The translations under genes and the position numbers were made by a program. This document shows positions 50,934 through 63,571 of a DNA stretch of 64,000 nucleotides, one piece after another. Each line of letters starts with the position of its first letter. Position 1 is the stretch's first letter. The DNA lies in contig NZ_JAHWXK010000002.1 in assembly GCF_023091155.1 (NCBI RefSeq), positions 124,001 through 188,000 of the forward strand, written 5' to 3'. The DNA is from Microbacterium sufflavum. Lineage in GTDB: Bacteria > Actinomycetota > Actinomycetes > Actinomycetales > Microbacteriaceae. Under the pieces are notes generated by a model that searched no databases, was not told the DNA's origin, and saw only the letters and a program-made list of their open reading frames with translations.

Positions 50934-53900
50934 ATGACCTACCCGCGCTCCTCCTTCGGACCCGCCGCCGACCAGGCCGCCACTGTGGCGCCGAGCCCCC
51001 GCTTCCCGCAGATCGAGGAGGAGGTGCTCGACTTCTGGAAGACCGACGACACCTTCCGCACCTCCATCGCGCAGCGCGAGGGCGCCCCCGAGTGGGTGTT
51101 CTACGACGGCCCTCCCTTCGCCAACGGGCTGCCCCACTACGGCCACCTCCTGACCGGCTACGCCAAGGACGTGTTCCCGCGCTTCCAGACCATGATCGGC
51201 AAGAAGGTCGACCGCGTCTTCGGATGGGACACGCACGGTCTTCCCGCCGAGCTCGAGGCGATGAAGCAGCTCGGCATCACGGAGAAGCGCGAGATCGAGG
51301 AGATGGGCATCGACGTCTTCAACGAGAAGGCGCGTTCGTCCGTCCTGAAGTACACGCACGAGTGGCAGGACTACGTCACCCGCCAGGCGCGCTGGGTCGA
51401 CTTCGAGCGCGGCTACAAGACGCTCGACCTCGGCTACATGGAGAGCGTGCTGTGGGCCTTCAAGACCCTGTACGACAAGGGACTCGCCTACGAGGGCTAT
51501 CGCGTGCTGCCGTACTGCTGGCGCGACGAGACCCCGCTCTCCGCGCACGAGCTGCGCATGGACGACGACGTCTACCAGATGCGCCAGGACCCGTCGGTGA
51601 CCGTGACCTTCCCGCTCACCGGCGCCAAGGCCGAGGCGCTCGGGCTCACCGGCGTGCGCGCGCTCGCCTGGACGACCACCCCGTGGACGCTGCCGACCAA
51701 CCTCGCGCTCGCCGTGGGGCCCGACATCGAGTACGTCGTGCTCCCCGCGGGCCCTGCGGGCGCGGCCGACGTGCACCAGGGGCGCGGCGCGCCCTCGGCC
51801 GACCTGGTCGCCGTCGAGTCGTCGGCGCACCGCTACCTGCTCGCGAAGGACCTGCTGGGCGGCTATGCCAAGGACCTCGGCTACGAGAGCGCGGAGGAGG
51901 CGGCGGCCGCGGTCGACGCGACGCTGCGCGGCGCGGAGCTGGCCGACATCACGTACGACCGGCTGTTCGACTACTACGCCGACGAGGAGACCTACGGCAC
52001 CCAGCACGCCTGGCGCATCCTCGTCGACGACTACGTCACCACGACCGACGGCACCGGCATCGTCCACCAGGCGCCCGCCTACGGTGAGGACGACCAGCGC
52101 GTGGCGGGGGCCGCGGGCATCCCGACGATCCTGTCGCTCGACGACGGCGGCCGCTTCCTGCCGAACGTGACCGATGTCGCGGGCGAGCTGTGGATGGACG
52201 CCAACAGCCCTCTCGTGCGGATCATCCGCGACAACGGGCGTCTGGTGCGCCTGCAGAGCTACGAGCACTCGTACCCGCACTGCTGGCGGTGCCGGAACCC
52301 CCTGATCTACAAGGCCGTGTCGAGCTGGTTCGTCCGCGTCACGGACATCAAGGACGACATGCTCGCGAACAACGAGCAGATCACCTGGGTGCCGGAGAAC
52401 GTCAAGCACGGACAGTTCGGCAAGTGGCTCGAGGGCGCGCGCGACTGGTCCATCAGCCGCAACCGCTACTGGGGCTCGCCGATCCCGATCTGGAAGAGCG
52501 ACGACCCCGAGTACCCGCGCGTCGACGCGTACGGGTCGCTGGAGGAGCTGGAGCGCGACTTCGGCACGCTGCCGCGCAATCCGGAGGGCGAGGTCGACCT
52601 GCACCGGCCGTACATCGACCACCTGACGCGCCCGAACCCCGACGACCCGACGGGCAAGAGCACGATGCGCCGCATCGAGGACGTGTTCGACGTGTGGTTC
52701 GACTCCGGCTCGATGCCGTACGCGCAGGTGCACTACCCGTTCGAGAACCAGGAGTGGTTCGACTCGCACTCCCCGGCGGACTTCATCGTGGAGTACATCG
52801 GCCAGACCCGTGGCTGGTTCTACGTCATGCACGTGCTGTCGACCGCACTGTTCGACCGTCCGGCGTTCACGGGCGTCAGCTGCCACGGCATCGTGCTCGG
52901 CAGCGACGGCTACAAGATGTCGAAGTCGCTGCGCAACTACCCCGACGTGTCCGAGGTGCTCGACCGCGACGGCTCCGACGCCATGCGCTGGTTCCTCATG
53001 TCGAGCGCCGTGCTGCGCGGCGGCAACCTGATCGTCACCGAGGAGGGCATCCGCTCCGGCGTGCGGGAGTTCCTGCTGCCGCTGTGGAACTCGTGGTACT
53101 TCTTCGCCACCTACGCCAACGCCTCGGGCGACGGCGGGTACGAGGCGTCGTGGTCCACCTCCTCCACCGACGTGCTCGACCGCTACATCCTGGCGCGCCT
53201 GGGCGATCTGGTGCGCGAGGTGCGGGCCGACCTGGAGGGCCTCGACTCGACCACCGCGTCGGCCCGCCTGCGCGACTTCGCCGAGGTCCTGACCAACTGG
53301 TACATCCGCCGGTCGCGCGACCGGTTCTGGGTGGGCGTCACCGACGACCCGCAGAGCCGCGAGGCGTTCGACACGCTCTACACCGTGCTGGAGACGCTGT
53401 GCCGCGTGGCCGCCCCGCTCGTGCCGCTGGTCAGCGAGCGCGTGTGGCAGGGCCTCACCGGCGGCCGCAGCGTGCACCTGCAGGACTGGCCGGACGCCGG
53501 GCAGTTCCCGGCGGCCGACGAGATCCGCGACGCGATGGACGCCGTGCGCGAGCTGTCGAGCGTGGGCAACGCGCTGCGCAAGAAGGAGAAGCTGCGCGTG
53601 CGGCTGCCGCTCGCGCGCCTCACCGTCGTGTCGCCGCTGGCGGGCGACCTCGGGCAGTTCGAGGACATCCTCCGCGAGGAGCTGAACGTGAAGTCCGTCG
53701 AGCTCGTGTCCCTCACGGAGGACGCCGCGGCGGAGTACGGCATCAGCCACCGGCTGAGCGTGAACGCGCGGGCGGCCGGTCCGCGACTGGGCAAGGACGT
53801 GCAGAAGGCGATCCAGGCCGCGCGCTCGGGCGACTGGTCGGAGAGCGACGGCGTCGTCACCGCCGGCGGCATCGCGCTGGAGCCGGCGGAGTACGAGCTC

Positions 53901-54323
53901 GTGCTGGAGACGACGGGCCGGCCCGAGGGCGAGGCCCTGGCGATCGTGCCGTCGGGCGGCTTCGTGCTGCTCGACACCCGCACCACGCCGGAGCTGGAGG
54001 CCGAGGGGCTCGCGCGCGACGCGATCCGCGTGGTGCAGGAGGCGCGCAAGAACGCGGGGCTCGACGTGAGCGACCGCATCGTGCTGGCGCTGAATGCGGC
54101 GCCCGCGGAGGCTCCGGCGCTGGAGGCGCACGCCGAGCTGATCGCCGCGGAGACCCTCGCCGTCGCGTTCGCGGTGCAGTCCACGGACGAGCTCGACCGT
54201 CTCGTCGACGAGGTCACGAGCCCCGGCGACGGCGTGCACCGCAGTGGGGCGAAGGCCCTCGGGGCGGGCAAGGCGCCCCTGATCGTCACGATCGACACGA
54301 ACCTGGAGAGGGTGGGCGCATGA
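50934..54323 (+). CDS. ileS: Isoleucyl-tRNA synthetase, eukaryote-like (long) form
   Basis: It charges tRNA-Ile. The 1129-aa protein has the HIGH-type motif in [24 protein letters not shown], an editing domain including [26 protein letters not shown], anticodon-binding helices and a long C-terminal domain. This length and these motifs are those of the type found in actinobacteria and eukaryotes, which are often insensitive to mupirocin (established for the class, inferred for this protein). The ATG is preceded by the T-box leader and lacks a strong Shine-Dalgarno sequence. Confidence 0.97.
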   Translation: MTYPRSSFGPAADQAATVAPSPRFPQIEEEVLDFWKTDDTFRTSIAQREGAPEWVFYDGPPFANGLPHYGHLLTGYAKDVFPRFQTMIGKKVDRVFGWDTHGLPAELEAMKQLGITEKREIEEMGIDVFNEKARSSVLKYTHEWQDYVTRQARWVDFERGYKTLDLGYMESVLWAFKTLYDKGLAYEGYRVLPYCWRDETPLSAHELRMDDDVYQMRQDPSVTVTFPLTGAKAEALGLTGVRALAWTTTPWTLPTNLALAVGPDIEYVVLPAGPAGAADVHQGRGAPSADLVAVESSAHRYLLAKDLLGGYAKDLGYESAEEAAAAVDATLRGAELADITYDRLFDYYADEETYGTQHAWRILVDDYVTTTDGTGIVHQAPAYGEDDQRVAGAAGIPTILSLDDGGRFLPNVTDVAGELWMDANSPLVRIIRDNGRLVRLQSYEHSYPHCWRCRNPLIYKAVSSWFVRVTDIKDDMLANNEQITWVPENVKHGQFGKWLEGARDWSISRNRYWGSPIPIWKSDDPEYPRVDAYGSLEELERDFGTLPRNPEGEVDLHRPYIDHLTRPNPDDPTGKSTMRRIEDVFDVWFDSGSMPYAQVHYPFENQEWFDSHSPADFIVEYIGQTRGWFYVMHVLSTALFDRPAFTGVSCHGIVLGSDGYKMSKSLRNYPDVSEVLDRDGSDAMRWFLMSSAVLRGGNLIVTEEGIRSGVREFLLPLWNSWYFFATYANASGDGGYEASWSTSSTDVLDRYILARLGDLVREVRADLEGLDSTTASARLRDFAEVLTNWYIRRSRDRFWVGVTDDPQSREAFDTLYTVLETLCRVAAPLVPLVSERVWQGLTGGRSVHLQDWPDAGQFPAADEIRDAMDAVRELSSVGNALRKKEKLRVRLPLARLTVVSPLAGDLGQFEDILREELNVKSVELVSLTEDAAAEYGISHRLSVNARAAGPRLGKDVQKAIQAARSGDWSESDGVVTAGGIALEPAEYELVLETTGRPEGEALAIVPSGGFVLLDTRTTPELEAEGLARDAIRVVQEARKNAGLDVSDRIVLALNAAPAEAPALEAHAELIAAETLAVAFAVQSTDELDRLVDEVTSPGDGVHRSGAKALGAGKAPLIVTIDTNLERVGA

Positions 54324-55672
54324 GCGCGAGGGACAGGGCGGACGCCGTCTACGAGACGCTGCTGAGCCGTGCGGGGGAGCGGTGGGTGCAGCCGCGCAAG
54401 GAGCGCACGGCCCGCGTGCTCCAGTACCTGGACGACCCGCAGCGCACGTACCGCGTGATCCACATCACCGGAACGAACGGCAAGACCTCGACCGCACGGA
54501 TGATCGAGAGCCTGCTGCGCGCGCACGACCTGCGCACGGGCCTGTTCACGAGCCCGCACCTGGAGCGCTTCACGGAGCGCATCATGATCGACGGCGAGCC
54601 GATCGCCGATGAGGCCGTGGCCGACGCCTGGGACGAGATCGAGCCGTTCGTCGCGATCGTCGACGCCGAGCTGGAGGCCGAGGGCGAGGAACCCCTCACG
54701 TTCTTCGAGCTGCTGACGGTGCTGGCCTTCGTCGCGGTCGCCGACGCCCCGGTCGACGTGCTGGTGCTCGAGGTGGGCATGGGCGGCGAGTGGGATTCCA
54801 CGAACACGGCGGACGGCGACGTGGCGGTGTTCGCGCCGATCGACATCGACCACGCCGACCGCCTGGGCGACACGATCGCGAAGATCGCGGAGGTCAAGGC
54901 CGGCATCATCAAGGAGGGCGCAGCGGTCGTCTCCGCGCAGCAGCCCGCGGAGGCCGCCGAGGTGCTGCGTCGCGTGGCCGCCGAACGACACGCGACCATC
55001 GCCTTCGAGGGCGAGGACTTCGGTCTCGCAGAGCAGAAGCTCGCGGTCGGCGGGCAGCTGCTGACGATCCGCGGCCTGGCCGGGCAGTACGCCGAGGAGT
55101 ACCTGCCGCTGTACGGTGCGCACCAGGGACACAACGCCGCCCTCGCGGTCGCGGCGGTGGAGTCGTTGATCGGCGGTGCCTCGCAGGCCATCGCGGGCGG
55201 CATCATCTCGGACGGCCTGCAGGGGAGCACCTCGCCGGGGCGGCTGCAGCTGCTCGGCATCGCGCCGACGGTGATCGTCGACGGCGCGCACAACCCGCAC
55301 GGCGCCGCCGCGCTCGCCCAGGCCCTCGACGACAGCTTCGACTTCGACGAGTGGGGTCTGGTGCTGGGCATCCTGGCCGACAAGGACGCGGCGGGCATCG
55401 TGGCGACCCTCGCGCCGGCCGCGGCGCACGTGTTCGCGACCGCGCCGGAGTCGGATCGCGCGAGCGATGCCGACATGATCGCCGACCTCGTCGAGCAGAC
55501 CGGCCGCCGGGCGACCGTCCACCCGTCTCTGGCCGACGCCGCCGACGCGGCGCGCGAGTGGGCGGCCGCCTCCGACCGCCGCGCCGTGATCATCGCCGGA
55601 TCGGTCGTGCTCGCGGGGGAGGCCATCGCGCTCTCGGAGGACGAGGACTGGAAGGCGGGGTGGCGCGCTTGA
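54320..55672 (+). CDS. folC: Folylpolyglutamate synthase / dihydrofolate synthase
   Basis: FolC adds glutamates to folates using ATP (Mur ligase superfamily). The 450-aa protein has the P-loop [50 protein letters not shown], and [13 protein letters not shown] in the C-terminal domain. The substitution of R/L by E in GGEWDSTN is seen in actinobacterial forms. It overlaps ileS (ATGA) and the following membrane-protein gene. Confidence 0.95.
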   Translation: MSARDRADAVYETLLSRAGERWVQPRKERTARVLQYLDDPQRTYRVIHITGTNGKTSTARMIESLLRAHDLRTGLFTSPHLERFTERIMIDGEPIADEAVADAWDEIEPFVAIVDAELEAEGEEPLTFFELLTVLAFVAVADAPVDVLVLEVGMGGEWDSTNTADGDVAVFAPIDIDHADRLGDTIAKIAEVKAGIIKEGAAVVSAQQPAEAAEVLRRVAAERHATIAFEGEDFGLAEQKLAVGGQLLTIRGLAGQYAEEYLPLYGAHQGHNAALAVAAVESLIGGASQAIAGGIISDGLQGSTSPGRLQLLGIAPTVIVDGAHNPHGAAALAQALDDSFDFDEWGLVLGILADKDAAGIVATLAPAAAHVFATAPESDRASDADMIADLVEQTGRRATVHPSLADAADAAREWAAASDRRAVIIAGSVVLAGEAIALSEDEDWKAGWRA

Positions 55673-56091
55673 GTGCCGACGCCGCGTCGCCGCGCCCCGC
55701 GCGCCGACCGCGTCCGCCCCGCACGCTGGTGCAGAAGCTCGCCCCGATCGTGCTCGGCTTCGAGGCGATCGTGGTGTTCCTGGTGGGTCTGACGCTGTTC
55801 GGCCTCAAGGCGCTGCCGGCGGGCATCGAGCAGTGGTGGGGCATCGTCGGCGGTGCCGTGCTGGCCCTCGCGTGCATCGTCATCGCGGGGCTCATCACGA
55901 AGCCGGGTGCGATCGCCGCCGGCTGGATCGTGCAGGTCATCGTGGCCCTGGCGGCGATCGCCGTGCCGGCGGTGCTGCTCGTCGTGCTGATTTTCGGCGG
56001 CATGTGGGCGTATGCGACCATCATGGGGGCTCGGCTCGACGCACGACGTCCCGCTCAGCCCTCGACCGAGACTCAGACAGAGAGTGAATGA
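55660..56091 (+). CDS. DUF4233 small membrane protein
   Basis: The 143-aa protein has a basic Pro/Arg-rich N-terminus and four predicted membrane helices (about residues 28-45, 55-75, 82-104, 106-125), with PIVLGFEAIVVFLVGLTLFG as the first. A small four-helix protein between folC and ndk is a fixed actinobacterial arrangement. Its role is unknown. GTG 55660 is supported by GGAAGG 4 nt upstream. A TTG at 55669 overlapping the folC stop is an alternative. Confidence 0.8.
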   Translation: MARLSADAASPRPARRPRPPRTLVQKLAPIVLGFEAIVVFLVGLTLFGLKALPAGIEQWWGIVGGAVLALACIVIAGLITKPGAIAAGWIVQVIVALAAIAVPAVLLVVLIFGGMWAYATIMGARLDARRPAQPSTETQTESE

Positions 56092-56092
56092 C

Positions 56093-56509
56093 ATGGCCAC
56101 CGAAGAAACCCTCGTCCTCGTCAAGCCCGACGGCGTCGCCCGCGGCCTCACCGGCGCGATCCTCGCCCGCATCGAGGCGAAGGGATACGCGCTCGTCGAC
56201 ATCCGCCTGGTCGAGCCCGACCGGGACCTGCTCGCGCAGCACTACGCCGAGCACGAGGGCAAGCCGTTCTACGAGCCGCTGCTGGAGTTCATGATGTCGG
56301 GGCCCTCCGTCGCGATCCGGCTCGCGGGCAACAGGGTCATCGAGGGGTTCCGCTCGCTCGCCGGCACCACCGACCCGACGACCGCCGCGCCCGGCACGAT
56401 CCGCGGCGACTTCGGGCGCGACTGGGGCCTGAAGGTGCAGCAGAATCTGGTGCACGGTTCGGACAGCCCGGAGTCGGCCGCCCGGGAGCTGGGCATCTGG
56501 TTCGACTGA
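56093..56509 (+). CDS. ndk: Nucleoside diphosphate kinase
   Basis: It balances NTP and dNTP pools by gamma-phosphate transfer through a phospho-histidine. The 138-aa protein has TLVLVKPDGVARG, the Kpn-loop region, GTIRGDFG, and the active-site His in NLVHGSDSPESA. It starts 1 nt after the DUF4233 stop, and a very stable terminator follows. Confidence 0.97.
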   Translation: MATEETLVLVKPDGVARGLTGAILARIEAKGYALVDIRLVEPDRDLLAQHYAEHEGKPFYEPLLEFMMSGPSVAIRLAGNRVIEGFRSLAGTTDPTTAAPGTIRGDFGRDWGLKVQQNLVHGSDSPESAARELGIWFD

Positions 56510-56515
56510 CGACCA

Positions 56516-56560
56516 CACGACGAAGCCCGTCCGCCGAGAAGGCGGACGGGCTTCGTCGTG
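56516..56560. terminator. Bidirectional terminator with 20-bp perfect stem
   Basis: Bases 56516-56535 pair perfectly with 56541-56560 around GAGAA. It lies between convergent ndk and the VKOR gene, 6 nt after the ndk stop. It is the strongest hairpin in the window. T-richness (CTTCGTCGTG) is poor, as is common in high-GC actinobacteria. Confidence 0.88.
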
Positions 56561-56572
56561 CGTGCGGCCGGC

Positions 56573-57190
56573 TCAGAAGACCATGCCGATGACCTCGCCC
56601 AGCAGGTCGAGCCCGCGCAGCTGCGCGAGCAGGATCACCACGGCGTAGGCCAGGACGGTCGCGAGCGGCACCCACGCCATGAGGCGGTTCGCGCGGGCCT
56701 GGGTCTTCTCGTTGCTCGTGAAGCTCCCGTTGCGGGTGAGGTGGAGCATGGTCGCGAAGAACGTGGGGATCGTGACAGACCAGGTGAGCATGCACCAGGG
56801 GCAGAGCACGCCGAGGTTGGGGGCGTACAGGCTCTGCCAGATCAGCCAGCAGACGAGCCCGAAGGCGAAGGTGATTCCGGCGCCGAACGTGAGCCAGAAC
56901 CAGCGGGGGAAGCGGGCGCCGGCGAGCAGGGCGACGCCCATGAACAGCGGCGCCATCCAGCCGGCGATGCCGATGATCGGGTTCGGGAAGCCGAACACCT
57001 CGCCCTGCCACGAGCCGAGGTTCTTCCCGCACTGGATCATGACGCTCACGTTGCAGCTGAGGTCGGCGTCGGGGTTGGCGAGCTGGATGAACTTGTCCAT
57101 CGTGAGCTGGAAGGCGGCGAACCACCCGATGACGGCCGCGACGATCAACCAGACGGCGTAGACGACGGGGCGGGTGCGCTGCTCGCTCAT
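56573..57190 (-). CDS. Vitamin K epoxide reductase (VKOR) family membrane oxidoreductase
   Basis: The 205-aa integral membrane protein has five predicted helices, the CPWC active site (VLCPWCMLTW, about residues 129-132) and the loop cysteines in DLSCNVSVMIQCGKNLG. Bacterial VKOR reoxidises a DsbA-like thiol oxidase and passes electrons to menaquinone, replacing DsbB in actinobacteria. No thioredoxin domain is fused, and no dsbA is next to it. It is monocistronic and convergent with ndk. Confidence 0.93.
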   Translation of the reverse strand: MSEQRTRPVVYAVWLIVAAVIGWFAAFQLTMDKFIQLANPDADLSCNVSVMIQCGKNLGSWQGEVFGFPNPIIGIAGWMAPLFMGVALLAGARFPRWFWLTFGAGITFAFGLVCWLIWQSLYAPNLGVLCPWCMLTWSVTIPTFFATMLHLTRNGSFTSNEKTQARANRLMAWVPLATVLAYAVVILLAQLRGLDLLGEVIGMVF

Positions 57191-57470
57191 GTTCAGGATT
57201 ATCTCAGCGAGTGCTATGGATGGGGCGAGAACGGCCCCGGGGAAAACCCGCCATCATCACCGATGCCGCGAACGGGGCCATGTGGTGCGATAATGACCTG
57301 TGATGCGATGAACGGCGCCGCCGCGACACGCATCGACGCAGACTTCGGGGCCCATGCCCCACGCGACCAGAGCCCAGAGCCGGTCGCACGCCGATTGAGT
57401 TCGCGGAACCCGCGGGTACCGCATGAGATTTCACGGAGCACCCGGTGCCCGTGCAGGGAGTACGCCAGAG
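57191..57470 (+). promoter_or_regulatory. Upstream region and probable long leader of rne
   Basis: The 280-nt gap between the VKOR gene and rne contains GATAAT at 57289-57294, a fair -10. This would give a 5' leader of about 170 nt. Long leaders bound by RNase E itself control rne in E. coli. Whether this applies here is not known. An in-frame ATG at 57423 would lengthen the protein by 16 residues, but GGGAG at 57456-57460 favours ATG 57471. Confidence 0.4.
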
Positions 57471-60146
57471 ATGGCCGATGAGAACAATGACCACAACCCC
57501 TCCGCTCTCGATCTCCCGGCTGGTGCCGCGGATCCGGTGACGGAGCCCACGGCTCCCGCGACCGACGACTCGCTCGTCGCGCCGCTCGCCGAGGACGACA
57601 CGGCGGACATCGCCGCCGACGTCGCCGCAGACGAGCTCGCCGCCGACAACGCCGCCGCGGAAGACGCGGCCGCCGCCGCCGACGATGCCGCCGCTGCCGC
57701 GGTGGAAGACGCCGCCGCCGCTCAGGACGCCGCCGACGCGGTCTCCGACCGGCCCGACGCCGCCTCGGCGTCCGGCGTTCCGGCCGACGAGGAGAGCGCG
57801 GCCGAGGCTCCTGCCGACGCCGCCGCTGACGCGCCGGCGAGCCGGGAGGCTGCCGGAGACGCTCCCGCCGAGGCCGCGCCCGCCGCCGATGTGCCCGCCG
57901 AGGACGCTCCCGTCACGGATGCGCCGTCCGACGATGCTCCCGCCGAGGGCGAGCCCGCCGCCGAGGCGTCGTCCGACGATGCTCCCGCCGCCGAGGCGCC
58001 GTCCGAGGCCGCTCCCGCCGCCGAGAAGACGGAGCCCGAGGCCCCGGCGCCCCTGACCGCCGTCTCCCTGGGCCTGCTGCCCGAGGTGTTCGTGTCGCAG
58101 GTGTCGACCCAGCTGCACTTCTACGCGCCCGAGGTCGTCCCGCTGCCGGCACGCCCCGGTCGCGACGAGCGTCCTGCCGAGCGCGACCAGGAGGAGTCGT
58201 CCTCCGGCCGCCGTGGCCGCCGCCGCCGCGGAGGTTCCGACGGCGACGAGCAGCGCGACGAGCCGCGTCAGCGCCAGCGCGTCGTGGAGTACATCACCGA
58301 GCCGAAGGCCATCAAGGGCTCGACGCGCCTGGAGGCCAAGAAGCAGCGCCGCCGTGACGGGCGCGACGCGGGTCGCCGTCGTCCGGTCGTCACCGAGGCG
58401 GAGTTCCTCGCGCGCCGCGAGTCGGTCGACCGCAAGATGGTCGTGCGCTCCAAGAACGGTCGCACGCAGATCGGCGTGCTGGAGGACGGCGTGCTCGTGG
58501 AGCACTACGTCGCCCGCAACCAGGACGCGTCGCTCATCGGCAACGTCTACCTCGGCCGTGTGCAGAACGTGCTCCCCAGCATGGAGGCCGCGTTCGTCGA
58601 CATCGGCCGTGGTCGCAACGCCGTGCTGTACTCCGGCGAGGTGGACTGGGACGGCGTCGAGACCGGCAACCAGCCGCGCCGCATCGAGCTGGCCCTCAAG
58701 CCCGGCGACCGCGTGCTCGTCCAGGTCACGAAGGACCCGGTCGGCCACAAGGGCGCCCGCCTCACGAGCCAGATCTCGCTGCCCGGCCGCTACCTGGTGT
58801 ACGTGCCCGGCGGGTCGATGAACGGCATCAGCCGCAAGCTGCCCGACAACGAGCGCGCCCGACTCAAGCGCATCCTCAAGGAGGTGCTGCCCGAGTCCTC
58901 CGGCGTGATCGTCCGCACGGCCGCGGAGGGTGCGACCGAGGAGCAGCTGACGCGCGACGTCCAGCGGCTCACGTCGCAGTGGGAGCACATCCAGAAGCAG
59001 GTGGAGAGCCAGCAGGCACCCGCGCTGCTGCACGCCGAGCCGGATCTGCTGGTCAAGATCGTCCGCGATGTCTTCAACGAGGACTTCACGAAGATGCTCA
59101 TCCAGGGTGAGGACGCGCAGCGCACGATCCGCGCCTACCTGGAGAGCGTCGCGCCCGACCTGCTCGAGCGCGTCGAGTCCTACGAGGACGAGGTCGACCC
59201 CTTCGACGCGTTCCGGATCACCGAGCAGATCGAGAAGGCGCTCGACCGCAAGGTGTGGCTGCCGTCCGGTGGCTCGCTCGTGATCGACCGCACCGAGGCG
59301 ATGACGGTCGTCGACGTCAACACCGGCAAGTTCGTCGGCTCGGGCGGCAACCTCGAGGAGACCGTCACCAAGAACAACCTCGAGGCGGCGGAGGAGATCG
59401 TCCGTCAGCTGCGGCTGCGCGACATCGGCGGCATCATCGTGGTCGACTTCATCGACATGGTGCTGGAGTCCAACCGCGACCTCGTGCTGCGGCGTCTGAT
59501 CGAGTGCCTGAGCCGCGACCGCACGAAGCACCAGGTGGCCGAGGTCACGTCGCTGGGCCTCGTGCAGATGACCCGCAAGAAGCTGGGCCTCGGGCTGCTG
59601 GAGACCTTCAGCGAGGCGTGCGAGGTCTGCGCGGGTCGCGGCGTCATCGTGCACCACGACCCGGTGGTCAAGCACCGCGCCAACGGCGGCAACGGCGGAG
59701 GCGGAGGAAACGGCGGTCGCCGCCAGCGCGGCAACGGGAACGGCAACGGCAACGGCAACGGGAACGGCAACACCGCTCCGGTCGTGGCCGCGGTGACGCA
59801 CAGCATCACGGAGGGCGCGAAGTCGGCGCTCGCCCAGATCGCCGCGTCGACCATCGCCCCCTCGGGCGACGCCCCCGCCGAGAGCGCACCGGCCGAGCAG
59901 GCCGCCGCGCCCGCCGCCGAGCGTCCGAAGAAGGCCCGCAAGAAGCGCGGGGCCGACCGCAAGGGCCCGAAGTCACCGGCCGAGGAGCTCCTCGACTCGG
60001 TGCTGGACGCGCTTCCCGAGCCGAAGGCACCGGGGCAGGGGCGTGGTCGCCGCCGGGTGACCACGGCCGCGCTCTCCGGCACGCCGGTGTCGGTGGCGGC
60101 GGAGAGCTCAGCGCAGCCGGTCGCGGCCGCGGACCCGGAGGCCTGA
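57471..60146 (+). CDS. rne: Ribonuclease E/G family endoribonuclease
   Basis: This is the main mRNA-decay and rRNA-processing endonuclease. The 891-aa protein has an acidic low-complexity N-terminal part rich in Ala, Asp, Glu and Pro (about residues 10-195), then an Arg-rich patch (GRRGRRRRGG). The catalytic region follows: the S1 domain with IGNVYLGRVQNVLPSMEAAF, the RNase H-like part, DNase I-like metal residues in VVDVNTGKFVG and VVDFIDM, and the zinc-link CEVCAGRG. The C-terminus is a Gly/Asn-rich segment with seven GN dipeptides and a basic tail. The catalytic core is central, as in actinobacterial RNase E and unlike E. coli, where it is N-terminal. Confidence 0.95.
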   Translation: MADENNDHNPSALDLPAGAADPVTEPTAPATDDSLVAPLAEDDTADIAADVAADELAADNAAAEDAAAAADDAAAAAVEDAAAAQDAADAVSDRPDAASASGVPADEESAAEAPADAAADAPASREAAGDAPAEAAPAADVPAEDAPVTDAPSDDAPAEGEPAAEASSDDAPAAEAPSEAAPAAEKTEPEAPAPLTAVSLGLLPEVFVSQVSTQLHFYAPEVVPLPARPGRDERPAERDQEESSSGRRGRRRRGGSDGDEQRDEPRQRQRVVEYITEPKAIKGSTRLEAKKQRRRDGRDAGRRRPVVTEAEFLARRESVDRKMVVRSKNGRTQIGVLEDGVLVEHYVARNQDASLIGNVYLGRVQNVLPSMEAAFVDIGRGRNAVLYSGEVDWDGVETGNQPRRIELALKPGDRVLVQVTKDPVGHKGARLTSQISLPGRYLVYVPGGSMNGISRKLPDNERARLKRILKEVLPESSGVIVRTAAEGATEEQLTRDVQRLTSQWEHIQKQVESQQAPALLHAEPDLLVKIVRDVFNEDFTKMLIQGEDAQRTIRAYLESVAPDLLERVESYEDEVDPFDAFRITEQIEKALDRKVWLPSGGSLVIDRTEAMTVVDVNTGKFVGSGGNLEETVTKNNLEAAEEIVRQLRLRDIGGIIVVDFIDMVLESNRDLVLRRLIECLSRDRTKHQVAEVTSLGLVQMTRKKLGLGLLETFSEACEVCAGRGVIVHHDPVVKHRANGGNGGGGGNGGRRQRGNGNGNGNGNGNGNTAPVVAAVTHSITEGAKSALAQIAASTIAPSGDAPAESAPAEQAAAPAAERPKKARKKRGADRKGPKSPAEELLDSVLDALPEPKAPGQGRGRRRVTTAALSGTPVSVAAESSAQPVAAADPEA
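59730..59771 (+). repeat. Seven tandem 6-nt units (GGCAAC/GGGAAC) in rne
   Basis: The units encode (Gly-Asn)7 in the disordered region after the catalytic core. They are prone to in-frame slippage and could vary between strains. Confidence 0.9.
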
Positions 60147-60377
60147 CGCGATCAGGCGGCGCACCAGTTCCTTCCCCGGAACGTGCTGGGCGCCGCCGGC
60201 GATCAGCCGCGCCACCGCGTCCTCCGGGACGTCGTAGTGGTCCAGGTCGAACGCGCGCGCCGGGATGCCGTGCGCGCGGGCGAAGTCGTGCAGCTCGTCG
60301 AGGTCGGTGTCGCTGACCAGGTGCGCCCACAGGCGTCCATGGGCCGGCCAGAGGGGGTCGTCGACGAGTACGGTCAC
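60108..60377 (-). CDS. DUF4031 domain protein
   Basis: The 89-aa protein shows MTVLVDDPLWPAHGRLWAHL, FARAHGIPARAFDLDHYDVP and a conserved end, which are the marks of DUF4031. The function is unknown. It is encoded opposite to rne and overlaps its last 39 bases, so the two mRNAs have complementary 3' ends. It is divergent from rplU. Confidence 0.85.
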   Translation of the reverse strand: MTVLVDDPLWPAHGRLWAHLVSDTDLDELHDFARAHGIPARAFDLDHYDVPEDAVARLIAGGAQHVPGKELVRRLIASGLRVRGRDRLR

Positions 60378-60415
60378 CTCGCCAGCCTACGACCGGAGGC
60401 GCGACCGGTCTCACT

Positions 60416-60590
60416 TTGCGAGGGGCTCCGGCATCCGGTAAAGTAGTCCCTTGGTGCGCATGCCGCGTCGTCCTCGACGGCCGATGCGGAGAGTCTTGCA
60501 TTCGCGCCCGTCGTACCAGCGACGCATGCAAGCAACAGTCTTCCCGTGAGATTCTCGGAGCCGCGTGCTCCCCAACGAAACAGGTATGAA
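60416..60590 (+). promoter_or_regulatory. Promoter and structured leader of the rplU-rpmA operon
   Basis: TTGCGA (60416-60421), a 17-nt spacer and TAAAGT (60439-60444) make a good promoter. The mRNA would have a leader of about 140 nt. Within it CTTGCAT and ATGCAAG (about 60494-60537) can pair, with further CGC/GCG pairing inside, giving a stem-loop like those of ribosomal protein leaders. Autoregulation by L21 is a possibility, not shown. Confidence 0.6.
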
Positions 60591-60899
60591 GTGGTTTACG
60601 CAGTAGTGCGCGCCGGTGGCCGGCAGGAGAAGGTCGAGGTCGGCACCATCGTTCAGCTCGACCGTGTTCAGGCGGCCCAGGGCGAGAAGATCGAGCTGCC
60701 CGCTGTGCTGCTCGTCGACGGCGCCACGGTGACCACCGACGCCGACGCGCTGGCGAAGGTCAAGGTCACGGCCGAGGTCGTGGGCAACCTCCGCGGCCCG
60801 AAGATCGTCATCCAGAAGTACAAGAACAAGACCGGCTACAAGAAGCGTCAGGGCCACCGCCAGGAGCTCACGCGCGTCAAGATCACCGGCATCAAGTAA
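60591..60899 (+). CDS. rplU: 50S ribosomal protein L21
   Basis: The 102-aa protein starts [12 protein letters not shown] and ends in [14 protein letters not shown], as L21 does. [20 protein letters not shown] is the RNA-binding loop. The GTG start at 60591 fits the family N-terminus; the frame extends upstream, but that part does not match L21. Only a weak ribosome-binding site (ACAGG) is seen. rpmA follows after 19 nt. Confidence 0.97.
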   Translation: MVYAVVRAGGRQEKVEVGTIVQLDRVQAAQGEKIELPAVLLVDGATVTTDADALAKVKVTAEVVGNLRGPKIVIQKYKNKTGYKKRQGHRQELTRVKITGIK

Positions 60900-60918
60900 G
60901 ACCGAGGAGACACAGGAC

Positions 60919-61176
60919 ATGGCACACAAAAAGGGCGCAAGCTCCACCCGCAACGGTCGTGACTCCAACGCTCAGCGACTCGGTGTGAAGCGCTTCGGCG
61001 GTCAGCAGGTCCTCGCCGGCGAGATCATCGTCCGCCAGCGCGGCACGCACTTCCACCCCGGCGTGAACGTCGGCCGTGGTGGCGACGACACGCTGTTCGC
61101 TCTGGCCGCCGGTGCGGTCGAGTTCGGCGCGAAGGGCGGCCGCAAGGTCGTCAACATCGTCGCTGCTGCTGAGTGA
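60919..61176 (+). CDS. rpmA: 50S ribosomal protein L27
   Basis: The 85-aa protein reads [20 protein letters not shown], followed by the typical LGVKRFGG and [13 protein letters not shown]. Its N-terminal tail reaches the peptidyl-transferase centre. Unlike Firmicutes L27 it needs no N-terminal processing, since Ala-His-Lys follows Met directly. GAGGAG precedes the ATG. Confidence 0.98.
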   Translation: MAHKKGASSTRNGRDSNAQRLGVKRFGGQQVLAGEIIVRQRGTHFHPGVNVGRGGDDTLFALAAGAVEFGAKGGRKVVNIVAAAE

Positions 61177-61193
61177 TCACAGCACCACGCTAG

Positions 61194-63562
<2,369 letters not shown>

Positions 63563-63571
63563 ACTGGGCGG

